Positions 8,092 through 15,826 of a stretch of 64,000 nt of DNA are shown here, in pieces (positions within the stretch are counted from its first letter, which is position 1; each line of letters starts with the position of its first letter). This DNA comes from JBAZLV01 sp964586075 (lineage in GTDB: Bacteria > Nitrospirota > UBA9217). Position numbers and translations under genes: made by a program. The notes under the pieces were generated by a model. The model ran no database searches. It saw only the letters and a program-made list of their open reading frames with translations, and had not been told where the DNA came from. Location: positions 45,937 to 109,936 of the forward strand of contig CAZPGZ010000008.1 in assembly GCA_964586075.1 (NCBI GenBank). The letters are read 5' to 3'.

Positions 8092-9161
8092 AAAGCACAT
8101 CCCCGGCTCCGTTCATAACGCGCACGCATATCGTGGTAATAACTTTTTTCGCGACGTTCATTTTTTTGCTCTATCAAATGCTGTGCATCCTCGCGCCTTT
8201 TTCGTCGGCGTTGCTCTGGGCGGCCATCCTGGCGCTGGCCCTGCACCCGCTTCACGACCGGGTGCTCCGGTTTCTGAAAGGCAGAGCAGGACTGGCCGCA
8301 GCTGTCATGACGTTCGCCGCGGTGTTGCTCATTGTGGTCCCAGCGGTTGTGTTGCTGACGTTGTGCGCATCACAGGCCGTTGCGCTGTACGATTGGGCAT
8401 CGAGCGGCATACAGTCGAGCAAACTCATTGAGTTATGGAACAGTTTCTCCACAATGCTTTCTGAAAAGTTTCTTTCCCACCCTTCTCTTGCAACCATCGA
8501 CATCAACGGCATCGCCATAAAAAGCATCGGAGAGCTCTCTTCCGCCCTTGCGGGCCAGATCGGCCCTTTGATGAAAAACACCTTGGTTCTCGCCGTGAAC
8601 CTTGCGATCATGCTGATTTCCCTTTTTTTCTTTTTCCGAAACGGGGAAAGCTACTATCATGCGGTTATGGATCTTCTGCCCTTCTCCGCCGAACAGAAGC
8701 ATACGGTCGCCCGGAAACTGCACGATACGTTTGCGGCTGTCATAAACGGGGTGTTCCTTATCGCGCTGTTGCAGGGATTTCTTACTGGAATCGGGTTTGC
8801 ACTGTTCCAGGTACCCCTGGCGGTGCTGTGGGGATTCGTTGCGGCATTACTTGCCCTGCTTCCCGTCGGAGGAGCCGCGCTCGTCTGGATTCCGGGTGTG
8901 GTCTTTCTGTTCCTGAAGGGCATGACGTTGCAAGCAGTGCTGCTCTCAATCTGGGGGCTGCTGATCGTCAGCATGGCGGATAATGTTTTGAAGCCGCTCA
9001 TCATCGGACGCAAAGCAAACATCCCGACGTTCATTCTCTTCCTCTCCCTGCTTGGCGGACTTCAGGTGTACGGAGTGCTGGGTTTGTTGTTCGGTCCCCT
9101 CGTGGTCACACTCCTTATGGCTTTCATTGATATATACCGTGCGGAATACATAAACCAATAA
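8088..9161 (+). CDS. AI-2E family transporter (PerM/TqsA-like)
   Basis: 357-residue polytopic membrane protein with about eight hydrophobic segments and the family's C-terminal signature region around GRKANIPTFILFLSLLGG. Members export small molecules (AI-2 in TqsA, sodium/proton exchange reported for others), so the substrate is open. The GTG start overlaps the pdxA stop (GTGA). Confidence 0.85.
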   Translation: MKSTSPAPFITRTHIVVITFFATFIFLLYQMLCILAPFSSALLWAAILALALHPLHDRVLRFLKGRAGLAAAVMTFAAVLLIVVPAVVLLTLCASQAVALYDWASSGIQSSKLIELWNSFSTMLSEKFLSHPSLATIDINGIAIKSIGELSSALAGQIGPLMKNTLVLAVNLAIMLISLFFFFRNGESYYHAVMDLLPFSAEQKHTVARKLHDTFAAVINGVFLIALLQGFLTGIGFALFQVPLAVLWGFVAALLALLPVGGAALVWIPGVVFLFLKGMTLQAVLLSIWGLLIVSMADNVLKPLIIGRKANIPTFILFLSLLGGLQVYGVLGLLFGPLVVTLLMAFIDIYRAEYINQ

Positions 9162-9310
9162 CGGCAGAATCGCTGCGATACATTATGCGTTGAAGATGCC
9201 GGAACACTCCGGTTTTGCAAAAATCACGGCTTTTCTCAGCCAATACATGATCCGTATATTCAGCACAGGTGCTGCAGACTTTTTATTTTTATCCGGAGGA
9301 ATGGTCGTAT

Positions 9311-9994
9311 ATGGAAGATCTCGCAAAATCAGAGCCATGGCGTGTATTCAGAATCATGGCCGAACTAGTGGAAGGTTTCGAAGCACTGAATAATATCGGG
9401 CCTGCCGTGGCTATATTCGGAAGCGCGCGCAGCGAACCGGGTTCACTCTGCTATAACAATTGCCTGCAGGTGGCGGAGCGGCTCGCAAAGGACGGGTTCT
9501 CCATTATTTCAGGAGGAGGACCCGGTATCATGGAGGCCGCGAACAAAGGAGCCAGAAACGGCGGTGGTACGTCCGTCGGCCTGAACATCGAACTGCCCCA
9601 GGAGCAGACGCCGAACCAGTTCCAGAATGTGCATCTGGAATTTCGATATTTTTTCGTACGCAAGCTTATGTTTGTAAAATATGCAGTGGGATATGTCATC
9701 TTCCCGGGCGGGCTCGGCACTCTGGATGAGCTTTTTGAAGCAATCACGCTTATCCAGACAAAAAAAATCCGCAGTTTTCCGGTAGTTCTGGTAGGCAGAG
9801 CCTACTGGCAGGGGTTGCTTGAATGGTTGAACAAAACCGCACTTGCCGCAGGCAATCTCAACAAGGAAGACATTGACCTCATGCACGTCGTTGACGAACC
9901 GGAAGAAATATGCGCCATCATCAACAAACGCTACAAAGACCGCGTGGGCGGTTTCCATATGGACAGGAGAGATAAAACCAGGAAGGGTGTCTGA
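9311..9994 (+). CDS. LOG family / TIGR00730 Rossmann protein
   Basis: 227-residue protein with the LOG-family nucleotide-binding motifs: SGGGPGIMEAANKGA and, diagnostic, PGGLGTLDELFE. Characterised relatives cleave nucleoside 5'-monophosphates to base plus ribose phosphate (cytokinin-activating LOG, pyrimidine/purine nucleotidase PpnN). The N-terminal ~35 residues form a helix that may help dimerise. The ATG at 9311 is chosen because GGAGGA at 9296-9301 is correctly spaced for it; the reading frame is open further upstream without similarity. A monocistronic plus-strand gene converging on the minus-strand gene that ends at 10000. Confidence 0.88.
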   Translation: MEDLAKSEPWRVFRIMAELVEGFEALNNIGPAVAIFGSARSEPGSLCYNNCLQVAERLAKDGFSIISGGGPGIMEAANKGARNGGGTSVGLNIELPQEQTPNQFQNVHLEFRYFFVRKLMFVKYAVGYVIFPGGLGTLDELFEAITLIQTKKIRSFPVVLVGRAYWQGLLEWLNKTALAAGNLNKEDIDLMHVVDEPEEICAIINKRYKDRVGGFHMDRRDKTRKGV

Positions 9995-9999
9995 CGCTT

Positions 10000-10731
10000 T
10001 TATTTTTTATCTTTTGTGCGGTCACGTTCCGCTCGTGTTTTGATCAGGTGGGCTGCCCGCAGATTGCGGAACCATTGTTCGATATTTTTGCGATAAATCA
10101 TCGTAAGAAGAATCAGGAAAATACTGATGCCTACAAGGGAAAAGAGCGCTATATACTGTTTGTTGCGGAAAAAAGCCCCGCCCAAGGTAAGCATCACCGT
10201 ACCGAGCAACCGGCCCATGGTGGAAATGATCAGGAATGAAATATGCCCCATGTGGCCGAGTCCAAGCAGATAGCACAGATAATCCTTGGGAAACCCCGGA
10301 ATAATAAACAACAGCAAAGCAAGAAACAGGCCTTTGTGCTTCATCACATAGTCATACTGCTGCATGGTTTCCGGGGTGACTATGGACTCCACCAGCGGCC
10401 TGCCGACAATTTTTGCAAGAGTAAACGCAAGCCAGGAGCCGAGCGTGAGCCCGATGGTCGAATACACTATTCCCCAGAACGTTCCGAAAAGCATGCCGCC
10501 CACAAAGCCGGTCACTTCACCCGGGATGGGGGCAAACACCACCTGCATGGCCTGAAGGCCGATAAAAATGCAGACCGCATTCGTCCGGTGCTTTTCAATA
10601 AAATCAAGAAGGCGCTGCTTGTCCAGAAAAAGGTCAAGCCAACCGAAGACGTACATGAGGACAATGATCCCCACAAACGCCACGAGGAACACGAGAAAAT
10701 TGATGATCGTTTTTTTCCCCAGTTTAATCAT
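10000..10731 (-). CDS. VTT-domain membrane protein (TVP38/TMEM64, DedA-like)
   Basis: 243 residues, six hydrophobic segments. The VTT/SNARE-associated core is recognisable: PIPGEVTGFVGGMLFG near residues 67-82, the GSWLAFTLAKIVGR helix and the second re-entrant proline motif IIPGFPKDYLCYLLG. DedA/VTT proteins are implicated in flipping or transporting lipids across the inner membrane. The C-terminal tail is strongly charged (ERDRTKDKK) and should be cytoplasmic. It follows the zinc-ribbon gene by about 20 bases. Confidence 0.85.
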   Translation of the reverse strand: MIKLGKKTIINFLVFLVAFVGIIVLMYVFGWLDLFLDKQRLLDFIEKHRTNAVCIFIGLQAMQVVFAPIPGEVTGFVGGMLFGTFWGIVYSTIGLTLGSWLAFTLAKIVGRPLVESIVTPETMQQYDYVMKHKGLFLALLLFIIPGFPKDYLCYLLGLGHMGHISFLIISTMGRLLGTVMLTLGGAFFRNKQYIALFSLVGISIFLILLTMIYRKNIEQWFRNLRAAHLIKTRAERDRTKDKK

Positions 10732-10751
10732 AACCCCGGAAAGAACATCTG

Positions 10752-11039
10752 CTATTTTTTGAACAGATCATAAAGCGATTTGCGCGCCTGTTCAACTGCG
10801 ATATTGGATATTTCATTGATACCGGTTTCCGCAAATACGAAGTAATTGCAGAAGTTGGCTTTTGCTTTTTGCTTAACACTTTCCGCTACCGGCTCATTGC
10901 AGCGCTTCGGTGCGGTACGGTCATAAAATCTGCAATTCAGGCAGCAGTGGATGTCGGCTTTACAGAAGGGGCATACATCCCTTCTGCCGACGCTGCGGTC
11001 CAAAGACAGGCTTTTTTTGCAGGAATGGCATGTTTTCAC
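10752..11039 (-). CDS. small zinc-ribbon protein
   Basis: 95 residues starting at GTG. Seven cysteines in the first half form CxxC pairs (CHSC, CPFC, CLNC) plus later single cysteines at RCNEP and NFCNYF, typical of a zinc ribbon followed by a second metal site. The second half is helical. It looks like a conserved hypothetical family; I cannot assign a function. The GTG lies six bases after a TATTAT box and there is no ribosome site, so the message is probably leaderless. It is divergent from the RRM-protein gene and shares the 11040-11263 gap with it. Confidence 0.65.
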   Translation of the reverse strand: MKTCHSCKKSLSLDRSVGRRDVCPFCKADIHCCLNCRFYDRTAPKRCNEPVAESVKQKAKANFCNYFVFAETGINEISNIAVEQARKSLYDLFKK

Positions 11040-11045
11040 TGGTCT

Positions 11046-11074
11046 ATAATAACGTATTGACCTAAATTACACAA
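11046..11074 (-). promoter_or_regulatory. probable promoter giving a leaderless zinc-ribbon mRNA
   Basis: On the minus strand TTGTGT (11074-11069), 17-base spacer, TATTAT (11051-11046), then six bases to the GTG start at 11039. Predicted transcription start and translation start coincide. Confidence 0.55.
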
Positions 11075-11162
11075 GTGCAAAAAATTGCTTTTCAGGCGCA
11101 TTATCCTTGCTTTTCACGCTTTTGCCGTATGTTTTTTTCACTTTCCCGGTTCTCTTTTTTTA

Positions 11163-11171
11163 TGCTATAGT
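11163..11171 (+). promoter_or_regulatory. extended -10 promoter of the RRM protein gene
   Basis: TGCTATAGT at 11163-11171 is an extended -10 element (TGn followed by TATAGT). The -35 region is weak. A transcript from here would have an ~85-base leader, long for this window. Confidence 0.45.
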
Positions 11172-11263
11172 AAATTCAATATGCTGGACAAAGAATCAGA
11201 CAGCCTGATCGATATAGAATTGATATCTTTTGTACCATTATCTGCACTGACGGAGGAATTTGT

Positions 11264-11641
11264 ATGACAAAACGTATTTACGTGGAAAATCTTCCACCTG
11301 ATATTACCGCAGACCGCCTGAAAGGCATCTTCGACCAGATCGGTGAAGTCCAGTCTGTCAGAATAAAAACAGACTATCTGACCATTCGACCGAAATGTTC
11401 CGGAGTTGTCGATATGGCTTTGGAAGTGGATGCTTATCGGGCAGTCAATTGTTTTGAAGGAGCAACCCTCAAAAACGGGAAAATCCACTTGAAAGAGGAA
11501 GACCCGCTGAGGGAAAAAGCACGTCATATGCTCACTGATATCGCGGAAGGTTATGAACGGGTCAGCAGTAAAATTGCCAAGGAAATAAAGGAAATCGAAC
11601 ACAAAATCGAGGATAAAATCGAGGAGATCAAAAAGCATTAA
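11264..11641 (+). CDS. RRM-type RNA-binding protein with charged helical tail
   Basis: 125 residues. Residues 1-80 fit an RNA-recognition motif: RNP2-like IYVENLP at 5-11, the helix DRLKGIFDQIGEVQSV, an RNP1-like strand in weakened form (SGVVDMAL instead of an aromatic-rich GFAFV), and a final LKNGKIHLKE strand. Residues 90-125 form a highly charged helix (KEIKEIEHKIEDKIEEIKK), likely a coiled coil. Bacterial RRM proteins bind structured or U-rich RNA and are often stress-regulated. Loss of the RNP1 aromatics means RNA binding is less certain than the fold. A good GGAGGAA ribosome site precedes the ATG. Confidence 0.75.
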   Translation: MTKRIYVENLPPDITADRLKGIFDQIGEVQSVRIKTDYLTIRPKCSGVVDMALEVDAYRAVNCFEGATLKNGKIHLKEEDPLREKARHMLTDIAEGYERVSSKIAKEIKEIEHKIEDKIEEIKKH

Positions 11642-11690
11642 GAGGAGAGGCGGGAGTTCCGTCTCTTCAATTGGAATTCATGTTGCCGCA

Positions 11691-11724
11691 AAGACCCATG
11701 CCGTTCTTCTGGCATGGGTCTTTT
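11691..11724. terminator. hairpin terminator, probably bidirectional
   Basis: AAGACCCATGCC (11691-11702) pairs perfectly with GGCATGGGTCTT (11711-11722) around an 8-base loop and runs into TTTT. It lies between the converging RRM and flavocytochrome genes. The leading AA gives only a weak U-tract on the minus strand. Confidence 0.85.
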
Positions 11725-11777
11725 AATGCATAGATGCCTGATATTCCTCAGCACTCTCCGGGCGGTTCTCTGTCTAA

Positions 11778-13544
11778 CTATTTCACAAACTGCGCAGCAT
11801 TCTCGCCCACAATTCTTCCGAACACAATGGTCTGCGATATGGAGTTTCCGCCCAGCCGATTAGCACCATGAACTCCGCCGGTCCCTTCTCCTGCAGCATA
11901 CAACCCGGAAATGGGTTTCCCGTCTTTTGCCATTACCTGGGCGGCGGCATTGACTTTTAGGCCGCCCATCGTGTAGTGTATGCCCGGCATGACTTCAATG
12001 GCGTAGTATCCCGGCGTCCTGAGCGCTCTCGGCATATCGGGCCGTTTGAAAGCAGCGTCGTTTTTATCGTCGACCGCCTTGTTGTACGCGCTTATTGTTG
12101 TTGCAAGTTCCGACGCGGGAATTTTTATTTGTACTGCAAGATCTGCAATCGTATCGGCTGCTATAACCAGGTTCAGATGAAAATAGCCTTCGATCTGCTT
12201 GAGGCTCTTGCGGATGCCTTCATCAAACACGAGAAAAGCCGATTTCCCGGTCTGGTTCAGAATGGCTGCCGAAGCCGCGTCCCGCGTGGTAATTTCGTTC
12301 ACAAACCGTTTTCCTTCCCGGTTCACAAGAATCGCACCGTTCCCGCGCACCGCTTCGGTTATCAGGATGCGGCTTCCTGCTGCGACCGTGGGATGTATCT
12401 GTATTTCCTTCATGTCAATGAGATATCCGCCCGCGCCGGACCCAAGGTCCATGCCGTCGCCCGTCGCCCCCGGCTGGTTGGAACTTGTCATGCCTTTAAA
12501 TGACGGCTGGTAATAGGCAACTCTGGCGGGATTTGCTGAAAATCCTCCGGTGGCAATGATGACGGCTTTGGCGGAAATCTTGTAAAGCTTGCTGTGTTTT
12601 CCTTCTACCAATACACCGATCACTCGGCCTTTTTTGTCTTCGAGAATCTTCACAACCCTGCTGTTGACCCGGACATCGATTTTGCGTGCTTCCGCGTTTT
12701 TCTTGAGTACCTGGGTAATATGCGCGCCGACTGCCGCCCCGCCGCTCGGCCTGTGGGCCCGTGCCACGCTCGCGCCGCCGAGACGTCCCACGTCGCTCAG
12801 ATCCGCTCCGAGAGACGTGAGCCAGTAAACAGCGGAGGCGGAATTTTTTGCAAGGATTCCGACCAGTTCCGGATCGTTGATATTCTTCCCGCCTTTCATG
12901 GTATCCTGATACATGAGTTCCACCGAATCTTTTATGCCTTTTTCTTTCTGAAACCGGGTTTCCGTAGCGTTCATCCCACCCGCGGCAAGCTGGCTGTTGC
13001 CCCCGGTGATGGGCATTTTTTCGAGCAAAATTACTTTTGCCCCCTTGTCATGGGCGGTAATTGCGGCAGTAAGACCGGTCGCCCCTGCTCCGATGATCAC
13101 AATGTCGGTTTTGTCAGTCCGGATTTTCGCGGGCACGCTCTTTACTTCGGGCAGTGATGTCGCGGGAAGCCGGGCCGCAACCGCGCCTGACGGTATTTTC
13201 AAATCAAAATTATGGCAATTCAGACAATATGTCCAGGATGCCGCATGCCCGTAGTGGCAGGAAGTGCAGCTCATGTCTCCCAGATGGGATTTGTGCGGAT
13301 TTATTTCATGGTTCGATTTTTCCGACACCTTCGTAAGCGTACCATGACACTGCACGCACTGAGCATTCACAGCTGTTTCGTTGTCATCAACGGTCATTTT
13401 GGCGCCATGGCACGCGGCGCAATTGACGCCCTTGGCCTTGTGCGCACCGGCCAGAAAAGCATCGCTGGGCGCAGCCCAGAGCGTTGAACCTGATCCCAGA
13501 AGAATTGTAACCAGCATTGCCACCATAAACTTTATTATTTTCAT
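11778..13544 (-). CDS. tetraheme flavocytochrome c fumarate reductase
   Basis: 588-residue secreted flavocytochrome c3, close in layout to the periplasmic fumarate reductase of Shewanella. A signal peptide (residues 1-24) precedes four CxxCH haem sites (42-46, 63-67, 93-97, 107-111). The FAD domain starts with IIGAGATG near 150. Substrate-binding and proton-transfer residues of the fumarate reductases are kept: the histidine of QIHPTV, the arginine of ITTRDAAS, the histidine of HYTMGG and the arginine of GANRLGG. Electrons would reach it from a quinol-linked cytochrome. Strong AAGGAGG ribosome site. A relative using another double bond (methacrylate, urocanate) cannot be excluded. Confidence 0.92.
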   Translation of the reverse strand: MKIIKFMVAMLVTILLGSGSTLWAAPSDAFLAGAHKAKGVNCAACHGAKMTVDDNETAVNAQCVQCHGTLTKVSEKSNHEINPHKSHLGDMSCTSCHYGHAASWTYCLNCHNFDLKIPSGAVAARLPATSLPEVKSVPAKIRTDKTDIVIIGAGATGLTAAITAHDKGAKVILLEKMPITGGNSQLAAGGMNATETRFQKEKGIKDSVELMYQDTMKGGKNINDPELVGILAKNSASAVYWLTSLGADLSDVGRLGGASVARAHRPSGGAAVGAHITQVLKKNAEARKIDVRVNSRVVKILEDKKGRVIGVLVEGKHSKLYKISAKAVIIATGGFSANPARVAYYQPSFKGMTSSNQPGATGDGMDLGSGAGGYLIDMKEIQIHPTVAAGSRILITEAVRGNGAILVNREGKRFVNEITTRDAASAAILNQTGKSAFLVFDEGIRKSLKQIEGYFHLNLVIAADTIADLAVQIKIPASELATTISAYNKAVDDKNDAAFKRPDMPRALRTPGYYAIEVMPGIHYTMGGLKVNAAAQVMAKDGKPISGLYAAGEGTGGVHGANRLGGNSISQTIVFGRIVGENAAQFVK

Positions 13545-13661
13545 GCCGTACCTCCTTTTTTGGATGTGAGGTTTTTGATGACTGACATTCTTGTATCGGC
13601 GTCAAGAAACCGAGCTGTTTTACAGCGTAACATCTTACAGAAAATTCGGGTTTGAAACCAA

Positions 13662-14210
13662 TCAGAAATCAGCACATATTTGTTCAACAGACTGCACTGC
13701 CGCGAACAAACCGTTCAAAGATGAAAGGAATGCAGTCTGCACATTCTCTGCTGAAACCGTTTTGTTGCCGAACGACAGTGCTTTTGTCGCGCACGCGTCG
13801 CAAGCGAGAATACAATGAAAACCCAGATCAGCGGCAGCTCGCACGGTCGTATCAACACACATATGGGTCATCATTCCCGCAATCACAAGCCGGTCGATCT
13901 GGAGCTGCCGCAGGTGGCCAAGCAGGGGCGTCTCTCGGAAGCTGTTTGGATATTTTTTCTGGAATAGAGGCTCCGCGCCTATTGGTGAAACACATTGGTG
14001 AATCTGCACGCCGGGTGTATCCGGCAGGAAAAAGGTTGCTCCCGGCCGTACGGAAATGTGTTGAATATGAATGATCGGCAAGGCAGCACGCCGAAAGGCC
14101 TGAAGCAACTCTCCTGCTTTTGCGCCTGCCTCAGGACTTCCGTCCAGTTCCATCGCACCACCGGGAAAGTAATCATTTTGAATATCGATCAGAAGAAGGG
14201 ACTGTTTCAT
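13662..14210 (-). CDS. isochorismatase-family cysteine hydrolase
   Basis: 182 residues with the catalytic triad of the family: Asp9 (LLLIDIQNDY), Lys86 (QKKYPNSF) and Cys118 (MMTHMCVDTT). Family members hydrolyse amides or vinyl ethers, such as nicotinamide, N-carbamoyl compounds or isochorismate; nothing here selects one. A GAGAGG ribosome site precedes the ATG. It stands between the flavocytochrome and an unrelated small gene, all on the minus strand. Confidence 0.85.
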   Translation of the reverse strand: MKQSLLLIDIQNDYFPGGAMELDGSPEAGAKAGELLQAFRRAALPIIHIQHISVRPGATFFLPDTPGVQIHQCVSPIGAEPLFQKKYPNSFRETPLLGHLRQLQIDRLVIAGMMTHMCVDTTVRAAADLGFHCILACDACATKALSFGNKTVSAENVQTAFLSSLNGLFAAVQSVEQICADF

Positions 14211-14302
14211 AAAAACCTCTCTTAATAAGATATGCTGCCCTTCTCTATGAGGAGACGGGCATGTTCATGCTGGCTGCTCACGCTCGGAGAGTCATACCTG
14301 AT

Positions 14303-14725
14303 TTATTTATTGGCATTCTGTTCCGCCGTGATTGCCTTGGCCAGCCACGACCGCAGATCTTGCGGACGTATCGGGGTTCGGGACAGAATATGTCCGCGCA
14401 CCGGACCGCCGGCCACACTGGACAGCACAATACTTATCATCCGCGCCATGCCGTAGCAAACATCATTCGGTGCATAGACAACCGATCCAATGACCCCTCG
14501 CTCAATCCACTGTTGATAAATACTGAGCATCTGCTGCGCAGACTGGTAGCTGACAGCGACGTCCTTTGTTTCGCTCAAATCGATATATTCTATGGTCTCT
14601 TTTAAATCGTGAGGCAGATCTAAGACGTTCCTGCCATACTGCAAAACATCATCAAGTGAAATGACTTCGCTGCCTTTTGCGAACAAAATTTTCAGGACCG
14701 GGTCGAAATGATGCTCAATCGGCAT
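14303..14725 (-). CDS. conserved hypothetical protein, 140 aa
   Basis: A soluble 140-residue protein with alternating short strands and helices: a start like MPIEHHFDPVLKILF, then a long helix (SAQQMLSIYQQWIERGV) and a Val/Ser-rich strand (IGSVVYAP). The layout recalls STAS/SpoIIAA-like or YtfJ-like small alpha/beta domains but I recognise no motif that fixes a family. A GGAG site lies upstream of the ATG. No function assigned. Confidence 0.5.
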   Translation of the reverse strand: MPIEHHFDPVLKILFAKGSEVISLDDVLQYGRNVLDLPHDLKETIEYIDLSETKDVAVSYQSAQQMLSIYQQWIERGVIGSVVYAPNDVCYGMARMISIVLSSVAGGPVRGHILSRTPIRPQDLRSWLAKAITAEQNANK

Positions 14726-14784
14726 GTTTGGTCACTCCGTATTCATACGCGTAGAGAGAAGGAAACAGGCTGCCTACTTCTCAA

Positions 14785-15114
14785 CTATTTTCTGATCATG
14801 ACAAGGGCCATCTTGAATTTTGTATTCGCTTTTAATGCATGCGGTTTGTTCGCGGGCATGATGATCATTTCGCCTTCACAAACCTTGTGCGTTTTCCCAT
14901 CTATTGTTATTTCCGCAGTGCCGTCAATGATCTGGACAAGCGCGTCAAACGGGGCCGTATGTTCACTCAGCCCCTGTCCTGATTCGAATGCAAACACCGT
15001 AACCGTTCCAACGCTTTTGTCTATGATTGTTCGGCTGACAATCGAGCCTCTCTGGTACGCGACAAGGTCTTTCATATTCAGGACAATACCAGTAAGATTA
15101 CTCGTATCCTGCAT
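14785..15114 (-). CDS. cupin-domain protein
   Basis: 109 residues forming a single small cupin barrel. Motif 1 is ESGQGLSEHTAPFDALVQIIDG, with one histidine in the usual metal position, and motif 2 ends with PANKPHALKA. Only some of the four classical metal ligands are present (His in SEHTA, Glu is replaced by Asp/Gln), so it may bind a ligand rather than catalyse. Ribosome site AAGGAG upstream. Role unknown. Confidence 0.75.
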   Translation of the reverse strand: MQDTSNLTGIVLNMKDLVAYQRGSIVSRTIIDKSVGTVTVFAFESGQGLSEHTAPFDALVQIIDGTAEITIDGKTHKVCEGEMIIMPANKPHALKANTKFKMALVMIRK

Positions 15115-15184
15115 AGGAATCTCCTTTCCGTAATCTATAGGAGCGCACTCGAATTTTTGGCTATGTTTTCCGACCCATTCTGCA

Positions 15185-15631
15185 TTAACTCTTGTGCTCA
15201 GATATCAGCAAAGGTTTGCAGGGATAAATCAGACTCACGAGCAGGCCGTTGACTCCGAACTCAACGAGACCTCCCACATACCATTTGATTGCCAGTATTC
15301 CCGGTATGGGATACAGCACATATTGGTTGAGATCTACCAGCAGGGCCGCCAGAATGCTGAAGCAAACGCCGTAAAGCATACCTTCGATGACGGTTCCCCT
15401 TTTTGCTGCCAATCGATAACCGGCAACAAAAAAGCAGGAAATGCCGAACACGCCAAGAATGGAGAGCCACATTTTGCCCCCCATGTCCGGACGATATAAA
15501 TGCTGTATTTCCTGATCTGCACCCTGCAGCAGCACGAGATGATAGAATATGCCCCAGATTATTGTAAAGGCGGACACTGCGAGAATGGCTGACACGGCCC
15601 GCCGGACATTCAGTATGCTCAGAAAAGCCAT
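15185..15631 (-). CDS. four-helix integral membrane protein, unknown
   Basis: 148 residues with four clear hydrophobic helices (about residues 12-34, 52-72, 80-102 and 112-135) and short loops. No transport or catalytic signature is seen. It is upstream of the cupin gene on the same strand with about 70 bases between. No function assigned. Confidence 0.55.
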   Translation of the reverse strand: MAFLSILNVRRAVSAILAVSAFTIIWGIFYHLVLLQGADQEIQHLYRPDMGGKMWLSILGVFGISCFFVAGYRLAAKRGTVIEGMLYGVCFSILAALLVDLNQYVLYPIPGILAIKWYVGGLVEFGVNGLLVSLIYPCKPLLISEHKS

Positions 15632-15765
15632 GGATCACCGATGTGAAGGATTTATGAAATATGCGTGATACGTTACCACAAAAAACGTCCTGTTGTCACG
15701 GAAATTAAAAGGAAGTGTAAAACAATAGGAAGCGAGATATAATCACTTTGAAGTCTGTTGGTGAT

Positions 15766-15801
15766 ACAAAAAACCCTTGCCGAATTGCTTCGGCAAGGGT
15801 T
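15766..15801 (-). terminator. rho-independent terminator of the C1 island
   Basis: On the minus strand a perfect 13-base stem (arms 15801-15789 and 15784-15772, four-base loop) is followed by a run of T. It lies 26 bases beyond the fhs stop and should end the whole acs-fdh-fhs transcript. Confidence 0.92.
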
Positions 15802-15826
15802 GGCAACATACTCAACGAAATCTTAC

